From the NCBI GenBank assembly GCA_030671905.1, contig DAOVHK010000034.1:1-12267 (forward strand): a DNA stretch of 12,267 nt, read 5' to 3'. The notes under the pieces are model-generated. The model searched no databases, was not told where the DNA came from, and worked only from the letters and a program-made list of their open reading frames with translations. This document shows, in pieces, positions 1 to 7,539 of this stretch (the stretch's first letter is position 1; each line of letters begins with the position of its first letter). The DNA is from Clostridia bacterium (GTDB taxonomy: Bacteria > UBA6262 > WVXT01). The position numbers were made by a program, and so were the translations under genes.

Positions 1-495
1 AGCCAATAGGTCTGCACAACTTTTGGAAACATCGTATGGATGACAACCTACCAAGGGAGAAGTTTCCTTATAGGGTAACCTGCTTTGAATTCCATAAGCC
101 TTATCGCTGGAAGCAATAACTATTGCTTTAATTGTATTGCTACTCCTCAAAGCTTCAAGAATGTTCCATGTTCCTTTAATATTGGTAGAAAACGCTTTAA
201 CAGGGTCCTGTAAACATTCACCAACGAGTGCTTTTGCTGCAAGATGAAAAATAAATTCTATTTTGTTTTCTTTGATAATTCTCTCAACAAGTGAAATTTT
301 TTCAACACTCCCTTTAATTATCTTAATTTTATCTAAATTCTCATCTGATAAGATTGTATGTCTTCTATGAGTTACAATATCCAGCCCAACCACATTTGCG
401 CCGTAACCTATCAGAGTCTCAGTAAGATGCGAGCCTAAAAATCCTTCATAACCTGTAATAAGAACCTTCTTGTTTCTCCAAAAATTATTTGTCAT
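1..495 (-). CDS. rfbG: CDP-glucose 4,6-dehydratase-like SDR (RfbG-like), N-terminal 165 codons
   Basis: Open from the ATG at 495 to the left edge without a stop, so the C-terminal half lies outside the window. The peptide begins MTNNFWRNKKVLITGYEGFLG, an NAD(P)-binding extended-SDR start very like that of the truncated SDR two genes upstream. Later come FHLAAKALVGE, AFSTNIKGTWNILEAL, IASSDKAYG and HPYDVSKSCADLLA, giving the SSDKAYG and YxxxK catalytic elements. SDKxYG together with HPYDVSKSCAD is characteristic of RfbG and close relatives, which make CDP-4-keto-6-deoxyglucose. Position 4 nt behind rfbF supports this. A GDP- or UDP-sugar dehydratase of the same superfamily cannot be fully excluded from half the protein. 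The Shine-Dalgarno is weak, consistent with coupling to rfbF. Confidence 0.85.
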   Translation of the reverse strand, partial: MTNNFWRNKKVLITGYEGFLGSHLTETLIGYGANVVGLDIVTHRRHTILSDENLDKIKIIKGSVEKISLVERIIKENKIEFIFHLAAKALVGECLQDPVKAFSTNIKGTWNILEALRSSNTIKAIVIASSDKAYGIQSRLPYKETSPLVGCHPYDVSKSCADLLA

Positions 496-499
496 ATTA

Positions 500-1276
500 T
501 TACCAAACTTTCCAGGGAGGGGAAGGGGATCTCCATAGATTATTTAGTAATTCCAGCTCCCTATAAGTATCTACGCATTGCCAAAAACCATCCAGAGGAT
601 AAACCATCAATTCGCCTTCTTTTGCCAATTTTTCTAATGGCTTTCTCTCTAAATAGCAATTATCGTCTTCCTTTAGATAATTAAAGAATTCCTTATTAAA
701 TACAAAAAAACCACCATTAATCAATCCTTCTTTAACCTGTGGCTTTTCGTTGAATTGTAGGACTTGATTATCTTTTATTACCAACTCGCCAAATCTGGAA
801 GAAGGATGCACCCCGGTCATTGTGCCTATTTTTTTATGCGCCTCGTGAAACTTTAAAAGTTCTTTAATATTCAGATTAGCTACCCCATCACCATAAGTTA
901 TCATAAACAAATCACCATCAATATATTTTTCTATTCTTTTTATTCGTGCCCCGGTCTCCGCTCTTTCGCCTGTATCTGCAAGAGTAACATTCCAATCCTC
1001 TTCCTGATGGTTGCTATGAAATTGTATATTATTACGGTTCCCTAACTGGATGGTAAAATCATTATTCATTATCTCATAGTTTAAAAAATATTCTTTGATC
1101 ATATCCCCTTTATATCCCAGACAAAGAATGAAATCTTTGAAACCATAATGAGCGTAAATCTTCATTATATGCCAAAGGACTGGTTTATTTCCTATTCTAA
1201 CCAAGGGTTTAGGTCGAAATTCCGTCTCTTCCTTAAGTCTTGTTCCTCTTCCACCACATAAAATCACAACCTTCAT
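500..1276 (-). CDS. rfbF: Glucose-1-phosphate cytidylyltransferase
   Basis: 258 residues, essentially the family length. It makes CDP-glucose from CTP and glucose 1-phosphate, the first step to CDP-3,6-dideoxyhexoses. The nucleotidyltransferase signature GGRGTRLKEETEFRPKPLV (8-26) starts the protein. ITYGDGVAN (126-134) holds the metal-binding Asp130. Further family landmarks are QFNEKP (174-179), NGGFFVF (187-193) and DGFWQCVDTYRELELLNNLW (229-248). The last stretch, with FWQCVDT and RELELLN, is specific to RfbF as opposed to glucose-1-phosphate thymidylyltransferases. The ATG overlaps the preceding TGA by four bases, and AAGGGGG lies nine bases upstream. The next gene, an RfbG-like dehydratase using its product, starts 4 nt after the stop. 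Confidence 0.95.
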   Translation of the reverse strand: MKVVILCGGRGTRLKEETEFRPKPLVRIGNKPVLWHIMKIYAHYGFKDFILCLGYKGDMIKEYFLNYEIMNNDFTIQLGNRNNIQFHSNHQEEDWNVTLADTGERAETGARIKRIEKYIDGDLFMITYGDGVANLNIKELLKFHEAHKKIGTMTGVHPSSRFGELVIKDNQVLQFNEKPQVKEGLINGGFFVFNKEFFNYLKEDDNCYLERKPLEKLAKEGELMVYPLDGFWQCVDTYRELELLNNLWRSPSPPWKVW

Positions 1277-1842
1277 TTCTCAGAACCCCCTTTGAAAAGT
1301 ATTTCATTTTTATACCATTCAATTGTCTTCTTTAGACCTTCCTCAAGAGTGACCTTTGCCTTAAAACCAAACTCCTGATGATATGCCTGTGTTTGAACCA
1401 ACATCATTTTCTTTGCTAGACCGTAAGTGGCATTTGTTTCTTCGGGATAGCCATCCCATAAATCCTCTTCCCGAAACGGAACCGGTGTAAACTTTGGGCA
1501 GGAACATACTGTTTCTATACCAATGAATTTCTTTATCTTGTATTTTCTACTTGTCTCAATGACTAATGTATTTATCATAATATTGTCATAAAAAATACTA
1601 CCGGGATGGCTTCGCATATGCCCAATTCCACCACCGTGTGCTGTCATATGAATTACAAGGTTCGGATTAACTTTACTAAATAATTTTTCAACAGATGATT
1701 TATTTCTGAGATCGTACTCATTACTTCTAGGAACATATACATCTGCACCTAAATTCAGGAGCCGTGGCTCCAAGCACTTACCCAAGAAACCACTTCCACC
1801 TGTTACCAAAACTTTTTTGTTTTTCCAGAACTGTCTATCCAT
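1273..1842 (-). pseudogene. NAD-dependent epimerase/dehydratase (GDP-fucose-synthase-like SDR) with large in-frame internal deletion
   Basis: 189 residues against roughly 310 for intact relatives. The N-terminal 160 residues are a normal extended-SDR Rossmann half: VTGGSGFLGKCL (13-24), a Ser/Cys region ETVCSCPKFTPVPF (110-123), EEDLWDGYPEETNATYGLAKK (126-145) with Y140 and K144. After YHQEFGF (154-160) the sequence jumps straight to KAKVTLEEGLKKTIEWY, which is the family's extreme C-terminus. About 120 residues of the substrate-binding domain are missing, yet the frame is kept. Both sides of the junction would normally carry an EFGF-like peptide, which suggests recombination between short repeats. 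Intact relatives act as nucleotide-sugar epimerase/reductases such as Fcl or ColC. The protein is probably inactive unless the deletion is an assembly error. It overlaps rfbF by ATGA; AAAGG precedes its own ATG. Confidence 0.75.
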
Positions 1843-3061
1843 TTATACCTTTTTCCAAAATATCTTTAAAACAAAATACTATATAATCCAGATCTTCTTG
1901 TGATAAGTATTGATGACATCCTACATAAAAACCATTCAAGCCAATATATTCTGCATTAGGTAATTTTCCTATATATCTCTCTCTTAAGTGCGAATAAGCG
2001 GGTTGCTGTGTTGGAATACATCCAAAAAGAGGCCTTGTTTCTATTCCTCTTTTTTCAAGTTGGCCGCGTAATTTTTTACGAGAAACAATTTCAGGTTTCC
2101 TAATAACAATAGGATAAGCTAAATAGCTTATCCCTGGTAAATACAAAGGAAGTTGTAACAGTTCGGAAAAACACGCTAAAGATTTGTTCAGATACTGGAC
2201 ATTTTCCTGTCGTTTTTGAATTATCCAATCTACTTTTTTCAATTGAGCAAGTGCTAAAGCAGTTTGAAACTCCGTTATCTTAAAATTATATCCAATCAAA
2301 TAGTGGGAAAAGCGCGGATCGAAGTCATCGCTTCCTTTATAATTTTTAAGTAGAGGACAATATCCTTTATCCCGTGTGCAGACAGAACATTCACAAGCTC
2401 TTCCCTGTGCCTTAATTTTCTTAGATAACCGGTAAATGTCATAGTTATTGGTAGTAATTGCTCCCATTTCGCCTGTTTGAATATTATGCGCAATATAAAA
2501 AGAAAAGATCCCTAAGTCAGCATTTGAACCTGCCTTCTTACTTTGATAAATTGTCCCATGCGCTTGGGCAGCGTCTTCTAAAACAACTAAATCATATTTT
2601 CTGGCAATTTTTTTTATTTCGTTTAATTCTACTGAATATCCCATTAAATCTACGGGCAGGATTATACTATAGTCATTGGGGTTAGAAGCTTTTTTTAAAT
2701 GTTCCTCAATAGCCTGTGGAGTAATACAAAACCTAATTGGGTCTATATCAACAAAAACTGGCTCAAAACCAACCACTGATAAGGCGCTTACATCGGCAAT
2801 ATAAGTAAGAGGCGTGGTAATTACCTTAGAACGATTCTCTAATTTATATAAATATTTTAAAGCTGTTAAAACAGTGATTAAGGCGCCATCACCAGAACTT
2901 GTAGCTATACAGTATTTAGTACCTATAAATTTGGCCCATTCCTGTTCAAATTCTTTCGTCTTATATCCTTCCGAAATTCGACCACTATCAAGCACTCCTT
3001 TTATTGCGCTTTTTTCTTCCTTTCCTATTTTAAAATCACCAACATGAATTTGCTTCCTCAT
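1835..3061 (-). CDS. DegT/DnrJ-family PLP enzyme with active-site His: ColD/RfbH-like nucleotide-sugar 3-dehydratase
   Basis: 408 residues with the full aspartate-aminotransferase-like fold of the DegT/DnrJ/EryC1/StrS family. The PLP ring contact is in LEDAAQAHG (161-169). In the Schiff-base position, where aminotransferases carry Lys, the motif is SFYIAHNIQTGEMGA (187-201) with His192. The same Lys-to-His change defines ColD and RfbH/E1, which remove the 3-hydroxyl instead of transaminating. As in RfbH, GRACECSVC (220-228) follows, then Cys235 and FSHYLIGYNFKITEFQTALA (251-270). Substrate could be GDP-4-keto-6-deoxymannose (Gmd is upstream) or CDP-4-keto-6-deoxyglucose (RfbF and an RfbG-like enzyme are downstream). 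Start: a GAAGG precedes the ATG by six bases. Its TAG stop overlaps the next gene by 8 nt. Family certain; 3-dehydratase role likely; substrate open. Confidence 0.85.
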   Translation of the reverse strand: MRKQIHVGDFKIGKEEKSAIKGVLDSGRISEGYKTKEFEQEWAKFIGTKYCIATSSGDGALITVLTALKYLYKLENRSKVITTPLTYIADVSALSVVGFEPVFVDIDPIRFCITPQAIEEHLKKASNPNDYSIILPVDLMGYSVELNEIKKIARKYDLVVLEDAAQAHGTIYQSKKAGSNADLGIFSFYIAHNIQTGEMGAITTNNYDIYRLSKKIKAQGRACECSVCTRDKGYCPLLKNYKGSDDFDPRFSHYLIGYNFKITEFQTALALAQLKKVDWIIQKRQENVQYLNKSLACFSELLQLPLYLPGISYLAYPIVIRKPEIVSRKKLRGQLEKRGIETRPLFGCIPTQQPAYSHLRERYIGKLPNAEYIGLNGFYVGCHQYLSQEDLDYIVFCFKDILEKGING

Positions 3062-3070
3062 AATTTACCT

Positions 3071-4117
3071 TCAATCTCCCTTCCACCATTTATTTTTGTT
3101 GAACTTCTCCATCAGGATTTTGTCTCCCTCACCAATCGGTTTTAACCCTATCTTACGCATATCCGCATCTACCATTATTTTAACTAACTCCTTAAAGTTG
3201 ATTCTGGGTTGCCAGTTGAGTTTTCTTTTTGCTTTTGAAGCATCGGCAATCAGTAAATCTACTTCAGTCGGCCTAAAATATAGTGGATCTTCTTCAACAT
3301 ATTTTTCCCATTCCAGATTAACATAACTAAATGTTTCTTCCAAAAACTCCTTTACTGTATGTGTTTCACCTATTCCTATCACGTAATCGTCGGGTTTTTC
3401 CTGCTGCAACATTAGCCACATTGTTTCTATATACTCGGGAGCAAACCCCCAGTCTCTCTTGGCGTTTAAATTACCCAAATAAAGTTTATTTTGTTTACCA
3501 GCAACGATATTAGCAACGGCTCTGGTTATTTTCCTGCTGACGAAAGTTTCTCCTCGTCTTGGTGATTCATGATTAAATAATATGCCATTACAGGTAAACA
3601 ATCTATAACCTTCTCTATAATTTTTGGTCATCCAGTGAGCATAAACTTTTGCCGCTGCGTAAGGACTTCGAGGACGAAAAGAGGTCTCCTCGTTCTGAGG
3701 AGAAGGAGCATCCCCGAATATTTCGCTACTTGAGGCCTGATAAAATCTTATCTTATTTCCACTTCTTCTGATTAGCTCTAAAATACGTGTTGTGCCTAAA
3801 GCAGTGATATCACCAGTATATTCAGGAATGTCAAAACTCACCCTTACATGACTCTGCGCACCCAAATGATAAATCTCATCAGGTTTAATATTATAAATAA
3901 TATTAGAAATTTGTTCAGAGTTAGAAAGGTCGCCGTAATGAAGAAATAATCGGGCCCCAGGCTTATGAGGATCTTCAAAGATATGGTCAATTCTAACGGT
4001 ATTAAAGGTACTGGCTCGGCGAATAATTCCGTGTACTTCGTATCCTTTAATAAGCAACATTTCAGCTAAATAGCTTCCATCTTGACCGGTTATCCCAGTA
4101 ATCAATGCTTTTTTCAT
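3071..4117 (-). CDS. gmd: GDP-mannose 4,6-dehydratase
   Basis: 348 residues, normal for the family. It converts GDP-D-mannose to GDP-4-keto-6-deoxy-D-mannose, the branch point to fucose, rhamnose, perosamine and colitose. The extended SDR fold shows the NAD(P) loop GITGQDGSYLAE (8-19), RRASTFNTVRIDHI (33-46), SSSEIFG (129-135) with the catalytic Ser/Glu pair, and the SPYAAAK motif (151-157) with Y153 and K157. Also typical of Gmd are NHESPRRGETFVSRKI (182-197) and LGNLNAKRDWGFAPEYIE (214-231). The start is supported by a strong AAGGAGG seven bases upstream. The PLP enzyme begins 9 nt after the TGA stop. That neighbour, a 3-dehydratase rather than an aminotransferase by its active site, suggests the product goes toward a 3,6-dideoxy sugar. 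Confidence 0.95.
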   Translation of the reverse strand: MKKALITGITGQDGSYLAEMLLIKGYEVHGIIRRASTFNTVRIDHIFEDPHKPGARLFLHYGDLSNSEQISNIIYNIKPDEIYHLGAQSHVRVSFDIPEYTGDITALGTTRILELIRRSGNKIRFYQASSSEIFGDAPSPQNEETSFRPRSPYAAAKVYAHWMTKNYREGYRLFTCNGILFNHESPRRGETFVSRKITRAVANIVAGKQNKLYLGNLNAKRDWGFAPEYIETMWLMLQQEKPDDYVIGIGETHTVKEFLEETFSYVNLEWEKYVEEDPLYFRPTEVDLLIADASKAKRKLNWQPRINFKELVKIMVDADMRKIGLKPIGEGDKILMEKFNKNKWWKGD

Positions 4118-4124
4118 TTACCTT

Positions 4125-4134
4125 CCTCCTTCTT
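4125..4134 (-). promoter_or_regulatory. Strong ribosome binding site of gmd
   Basis: On the minus strand AAGAAGGAGG ends 7 nt before the gmd ATG at 4117. It is the best anti-Shine-Dalgarno match in the window and fixes this start. It lies in the 62-nt gap after the two-domain oxidoreductase, the largest gap inside the operon; no convincing promoter was found in that gap. Confidence 0.8.
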
Positions 4135-4179
4135 AATAGTTTTTGTGTTGATTATCGCAAAAATAATTACAAACAGACA

Positions 4180-6369
4180 CTAAGAATTCTTAAATGTTTT
4201 TATGGCTCTATCGGCTGCAAAAGTCAATTCCATTGCCGAGACTACTTCTTCAAAATTGATAACTCTCGAATCTTCTCCTTTCATAAATTTTGCCAGTTCT
4301 ATAAGTTCTTGTTTTAAGCCTTTATCCTGAGAGGAAAGAATGATTCTGTTTCCTTTTATTTTTCCTTGAGGTATTTTCAATTCCTCAGGTTTAATTCCAT
4401 AAACTTCCAGACTTAGATAGTCATTCACAATAAAGACCTTACCGGAAGCAAAGACTTCCATCCTTTCCTTGGGAAGTTTTTCGTCCCCAAGAGATGTATA
4501 AGTCAAAACTGCCAGACTCCCGTCACTATATCGAATTGAAACAGAAAAATTATCCTGGGCGATTACATTCTTACTATCTACTGGAATTGAGTTGACATAG
4601 ACATCTTTGACTTTTATGTCTCTTCCAATCAAAAAATTCAATAGGTCAAAGAAATGGCAGGCTTCACCGACAATTCTTCCGCCACCGATTGCTGGGTCCT
4701 GTATCCAACTATCTCTTGGTATGAATCCTGCATTGACCCGATATTGAATAAAGTAGGGTGGAGAAAGCGTCTTGAGCATCTGTTTAATGGCGACCATAAA
4801 TGGCGCATATCTGCGATTGAACCCAACAATAACCGGAATTTTCTTTTTATCCACTTCTTCTTTTATATTCTCCAACTCTTCCGGTGTTAAGCAGAGTGGC
4901 TTTTCCACAAAGACCGCTTTACCAGATTTTAAAGCGTCAATGACCATTGGATAATGCAAATTGTGCCTGGTACTAATAAATGACAGGTCTATTTCTGGAT
5001 CCTGCAGTAACTCTTTATAATCTGTAGTTGCGTAATCGATTCTATATTGCTGACTGAGAAATTTTGCTCTCTCACCATGCTGAGTGACCACAGCCCGTAA
5101 ATGGTAATATTCGCTTAAATTCTTTAAATTGGGAAGATGGGCGCTTTGAACAAAGGATCCAGCGCCAATAATGCCCACTCCAATTTTGCCTTCCATTTTC
5201 TTCTTTGGAAATGGGAGTGGAATTCTTCTTTCGGTTAAAGGTTTTTTGATGTATTTCTCAAACTCGTATTTTAACAATACCGCTAAGGGCTTCTCCTTAT
5301 CTGCCAGAAACCTGTATGCATTCATTGCCTGTTCAATGGGGAAAGTAGCAGAGATTAACTCTTTTACTTTAACCTTATCCTGAGAAATCAAATTAAGAAA
5401 TTCTTCCATATTTCTATTTTCTGTCCAGCGGACATAGCCTATGGGATAATCGATGCCTTGCTCTTCATAAATCCGGTCATATCTGCCTGGACCATAAGAA
5501 GTGGAAATCAAAAAATCGAGCTCTTTTTTATACATCTTTTCACGATCCAGTTGAAGACCGCAAACTCCCACGAGAACAACCTTCCCTTTTTGACGGCACA
5601 TATCAAAGGCTAAATTTACGGGCTGTGAAGAATCTGTAGCCACATATAAGATTACTGCATCAGCACCAAAGCCATCGGTTCTTTCTAAGACTTTCTTCAA
5701 AGGATCTACTTCTTTCAAGATGTAACTTTCTATTCCCAAACTCTTTGCTAAATCCACTTTCCTTTTATCCAAATCAAAACCAATTACTTTATATCCTTCA
5801 CTATTGGAAATCTGCGCCCCCAAATTTCCCAGTAAGCCCAGCCCAACAATTACTATAGTCTCACCAAAGCTTCTATCTGCCCTTCTAATTCCCTGCATGG
5901 CGATAGCACCAATAGTTGCAAATGCCCCCTCATACATATCTACATTTTCCGGAATCTTAACTGCTAAGTTTCGAGGAATTAGGTCTATTTCGCTATGGTG
6001 GGCACTCTGGGTACCCCCACAGGCTACTCGATCACCTACATTCATATCGGCAATGTTTTTACCGATTTCGATAACCATCCCGCTTGTGGAATAACCTATG
6101 GATTTAGGTTCCTGAATGATACCTTTAACTTTCGAAAATGTTCTACTTATCCCTTCTTGCCTGACCTTAAACAGGACTTTCTTTACCAGGTCAGGTTTCT
6201 TTATCGCCTTCTTGAGTAAATTTTCTTTGCCACTTTCGACCCTTAATCTTTCAGTGCCTGAACTGATTAAGGAGAAAGCGTTCGCCACCAGGATTCCGTT
6301 TTCATCCAGAACTGGTGGTGGAACTTCATCAACCACAATTTTACCTGCCTTTAAGAATACCTGTTTCAT
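4180..6369 (-). CDS. Two-domain oxidoreductase: MDR dehydrogenase fused to Gfo/Idh/MocA oxidoreductase
   Basis: 729 residues with two separate NAD(P)-binding units. Residues 1-370 resemble a medium-chain (zinc-type) alcohol dehydrogenase, with VGLGLLGNLGAQ (175-186) as the dinucleotide loop followed by acidic FDLDKRK. The usual catalytic-zinc Cys region reads LISSGTER (34-41), without Cys, and the four-Cys structural lobe is absent. Residues 395-729 are a Gfo/Idh/MocA protein: GVGIIGAGSFVQSAHLP (397-413), FVEKP (487-491), and GGGRIVGEACHFFD (562-575) with a likely catalytic His572. Fusions of this type occur in exopolysaccharide and O-antigen clusters, probably oxidising or reducing a nucleotide sugar, but the substrate is not established. 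An AAGGA lies 11 nt before the ATG. The stop is TAG; 62 nt separate it from gmd. Confidence 0.87.
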   Translation of the reverse strand: MKQVFLKAGKIVVDEVPPPVLDENGILVANAFSLISSGTERLRVESGKENLLKKAIKKPDLVKKVLFKVRQEGISRTFSKVKGIIQEPKSIGYSTSGMVIEIGKNIADMNVGDRVACGGTQSAHHSEIDLIPRNLAVKIPENVDMYEGAFATIGAIAMQGIRRADRSFGETIVIVGLGLLGNLGAQISNSEGYKVIGFDLDKRKVDLAKSLGIESYILKEVDPLKKVLERTDGFGADAVILYVATDSSQPVNLAFDMCRQKGKVVLVGVCGLQLDREKMYKKELDFLISTSYGPGRYDRIYEEQGIDYPIGYVRWTENRNMEEFLNLISQDKVKVKELISATFPIEQAMNAYRFLADKEKPLAVLLKYEFEKYIKKPLTERRIPLPFPKKKMEGKIGVGIIGAGSFVQSAHLPNLKNLSEYYHLRAVVTQHGERAKFLSQQYRIDYATTDYKELLQDPEIDLSFISTRHNLHYPMVIDALKSGKAVFVEKPLCLTPEELENIKEEVDKKKIPVIVGFNRRYAPFMVAIKQMLKTLSPPYFIQYRVNAGFIPRDSWIQDPAIGGGRIVGEACHFFDLLNFLIGRDIKVKDVYVNSIPVDSKNVIAQDNFSVSIRYSDGSLAVLTYTSLGDEKLPKERMEVFASGKVFIVNDYLSLEVYGIKPEELKIPQGKIKGNRIILSSQDKGLKQELIELAKFMKGEDSRVINFEEVVSAMELTFAADRAIKTFKNS

Positions 6370-6402
6370 TTCTTTCTTCGTCCTTTTCTGTCTAAAATTA
6401 TT

Positions 6403-7539
6403 CTATGTATTCAACAGCACCTTTACAATTCTCTGAGCAGCTTTGCCTTCCCAGAGAGGAGGAGTTTTCCCTTTTTTCTCTTTTCCATTTATGATTCTGG
6501 TTGCCTCCCTTACAATCCGTCGGGGGTCGGCACCCACTACGATATTTGTGCCCTCTTTAACAGTTACTGGCCGTTCAGTATTTTTTCGCAAAGTAAGGCA
6601 GGGAATATTTAGGACAGTCGTCTCCTCTTGTATTCCTCCAGAATCGGTTAACACAAATTTAGAATCACACATAAGATTTAGAAAATCAATATATCCTAAT
6701 GGCTTAACCCTGAAAATTCCTGAGTTTGGTTGAGAACTAAAATATTTTCCCAGTTTAAATTTTCTTATTTGCTTGGTTGCTCGTGGGTGTATCGGAAAAA
6801 TAATGGGTATATGATTACCGATCTTTCTAAATGCCTCTAAAATATTCACAAATACTTCCTTTTTGTCCACATTTTCAGAACGATGTAAGGTCAACAGTGC
6901 ATATCCTTTCTTTCTTAGTCCAAAAGTCTTCCACGTATTTCTTCCTTGAGCTTCTCTTTTCAGGGATAGCAAGGTGTCAATCATCACATTACCGACGAAG
7001 AAAATCTTCTCTTGGGGTATTCCTTCCCTTCTCAAGTTTCGGTTAGCATCTTCACAGGTAGTAAATAAATAATCGGAAAGTGCATCAGCAACTACTCGAT
7101 TAATCTCTTCGGGCATTTCTCGATCAAAGCTCCTCAGCCCCGCCTCCACATGTGCAAGTGGCACTCTTAATTTGGCAGCAACTAAGGAACAGGCAAGAGT
7201 AGAGTTTACATCTCCCACAACCGTAATAATGTCCGGCATTTGGTCACAAACAACTTTTTCAAACTTAACCATTATCTTCGCTGTCTGTTTGGCATGAGAA
7301 GCAGAGCCCACCCCTAAGTAGAAATGGGGTCTGGGAAGGCCCAAATTCTTAAAAAAGATACGGGACATTTCATAATCATAATGTTGCCCAGTGTGAATAA
7401 TATATGAAGAAAATTGGGAAGGAAACTTTTTCAGCTCCCTCCACAAGGGTGCAATTTTCATAAAATTGGGCCGAGCTCCGGCTACCAAAAAGATTTTTCT
7501 CTTTTTCATTTTCTGTATCTTTTTCAAAGTTCTTTTCAT
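6403..7539 (-). CDS. wecB: Non-hydrolysing UDP-N-acetylglucosamine 2-epimerase
   Basis: 378 residues, the usual family length. It interconverts UDP-GlcNAc and UDP-ManNAc in the cytoplasm. Diagnostic motifs are AGARPNFMKIAPL (20-32), VVGD (107-110), HVEAGLRS (130-137), MPEEINR (142-148), LHRSEN (218-223) and TDSGGIQEE (298-306), followed by RKNTERP (318-324). The family's catalytic Asp, two Glu and His correspond to D110, E132, the E144/E145 pair and H219. The start is taken at the ATG that overlaps the regulator stop by four bases. A second Met at residue 11 (MKKRKIFLVAGARPN) is a possible alternative, since residues 1-10 precede the fold. No UDP-ManNAc dehydrogenase (WecC) is in the window, so the fate of UDP-ManNAc is unknown here. 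The next gene starts 33 nt after the TAG stop. Confidence 0.93.
   Translation of the reverse strand: MKRTLKKIQKMKKRKIFLVAGARPNFMKIAPLWRELKKFPSQFSSYIIHTGQHYDYEMSRIFFKNLGLPRPHFYLGVGSASHAKQTAKIMVKFEKVVCDQMPDIITVVGDVNSTLACSLVAAKLRVPLAHVEAGLRSFDREMPEEINRVVADALSDYLFTTCEDANRNLRREGIPQEKIFFVGNVMIDTLLSLKREAQGRNTWKTFGLRKKGYALLTLHRSENVDKKEVFVNILEAFRKIGNHIPIIFPIHPRATKQIRKFKLGKYFSSQPNSGIFRVKPLGYIDFLNLMCDSKFVLTDSGGIQEETTVLNIPCLTLRKNTERPVTVKEGTNIVVGADPRRIVREATRIINGKEKKGKTPPLWEGKAAQRIVKVLLNT

Noticed and set aside
1835..3061. Annotation of the DegT-family protein as GDP-perosamine synthase because it follows gmd
   Set aside because: Perosamine synthase needs the Schiff-base Lys; this protein has His192 at that position and RfbH-like flanking motifs.
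4118..4179. Possible internal promoter in the 62-nt gap before gmd (a GATAAT-like -10 on the minus strand)
   Set aside because: No -35 box at 16-18 nt spacing; the nearest candidates are about 10 and 21 nt away. The AT-rich gap with a strong Shine-Dalgarno is explained by translation initiation.
2458..6436. Numerous plus-strand open frames of 60-106 codons between 2458 and 6436, and similar ones elsewhere
   Set aside because: All lie antisense to well-identified genes, carry no recognisable motifs and lack ribosome binding sites; they are shadows of the minus-strand coding frames.
6655..6690. Further TTTAGAA-like words inside wecB as extra operator copies
   Set aside because: They match only part of the 9-mer, are not paired or spaced like 8064-8090, and lie in coding sequence.
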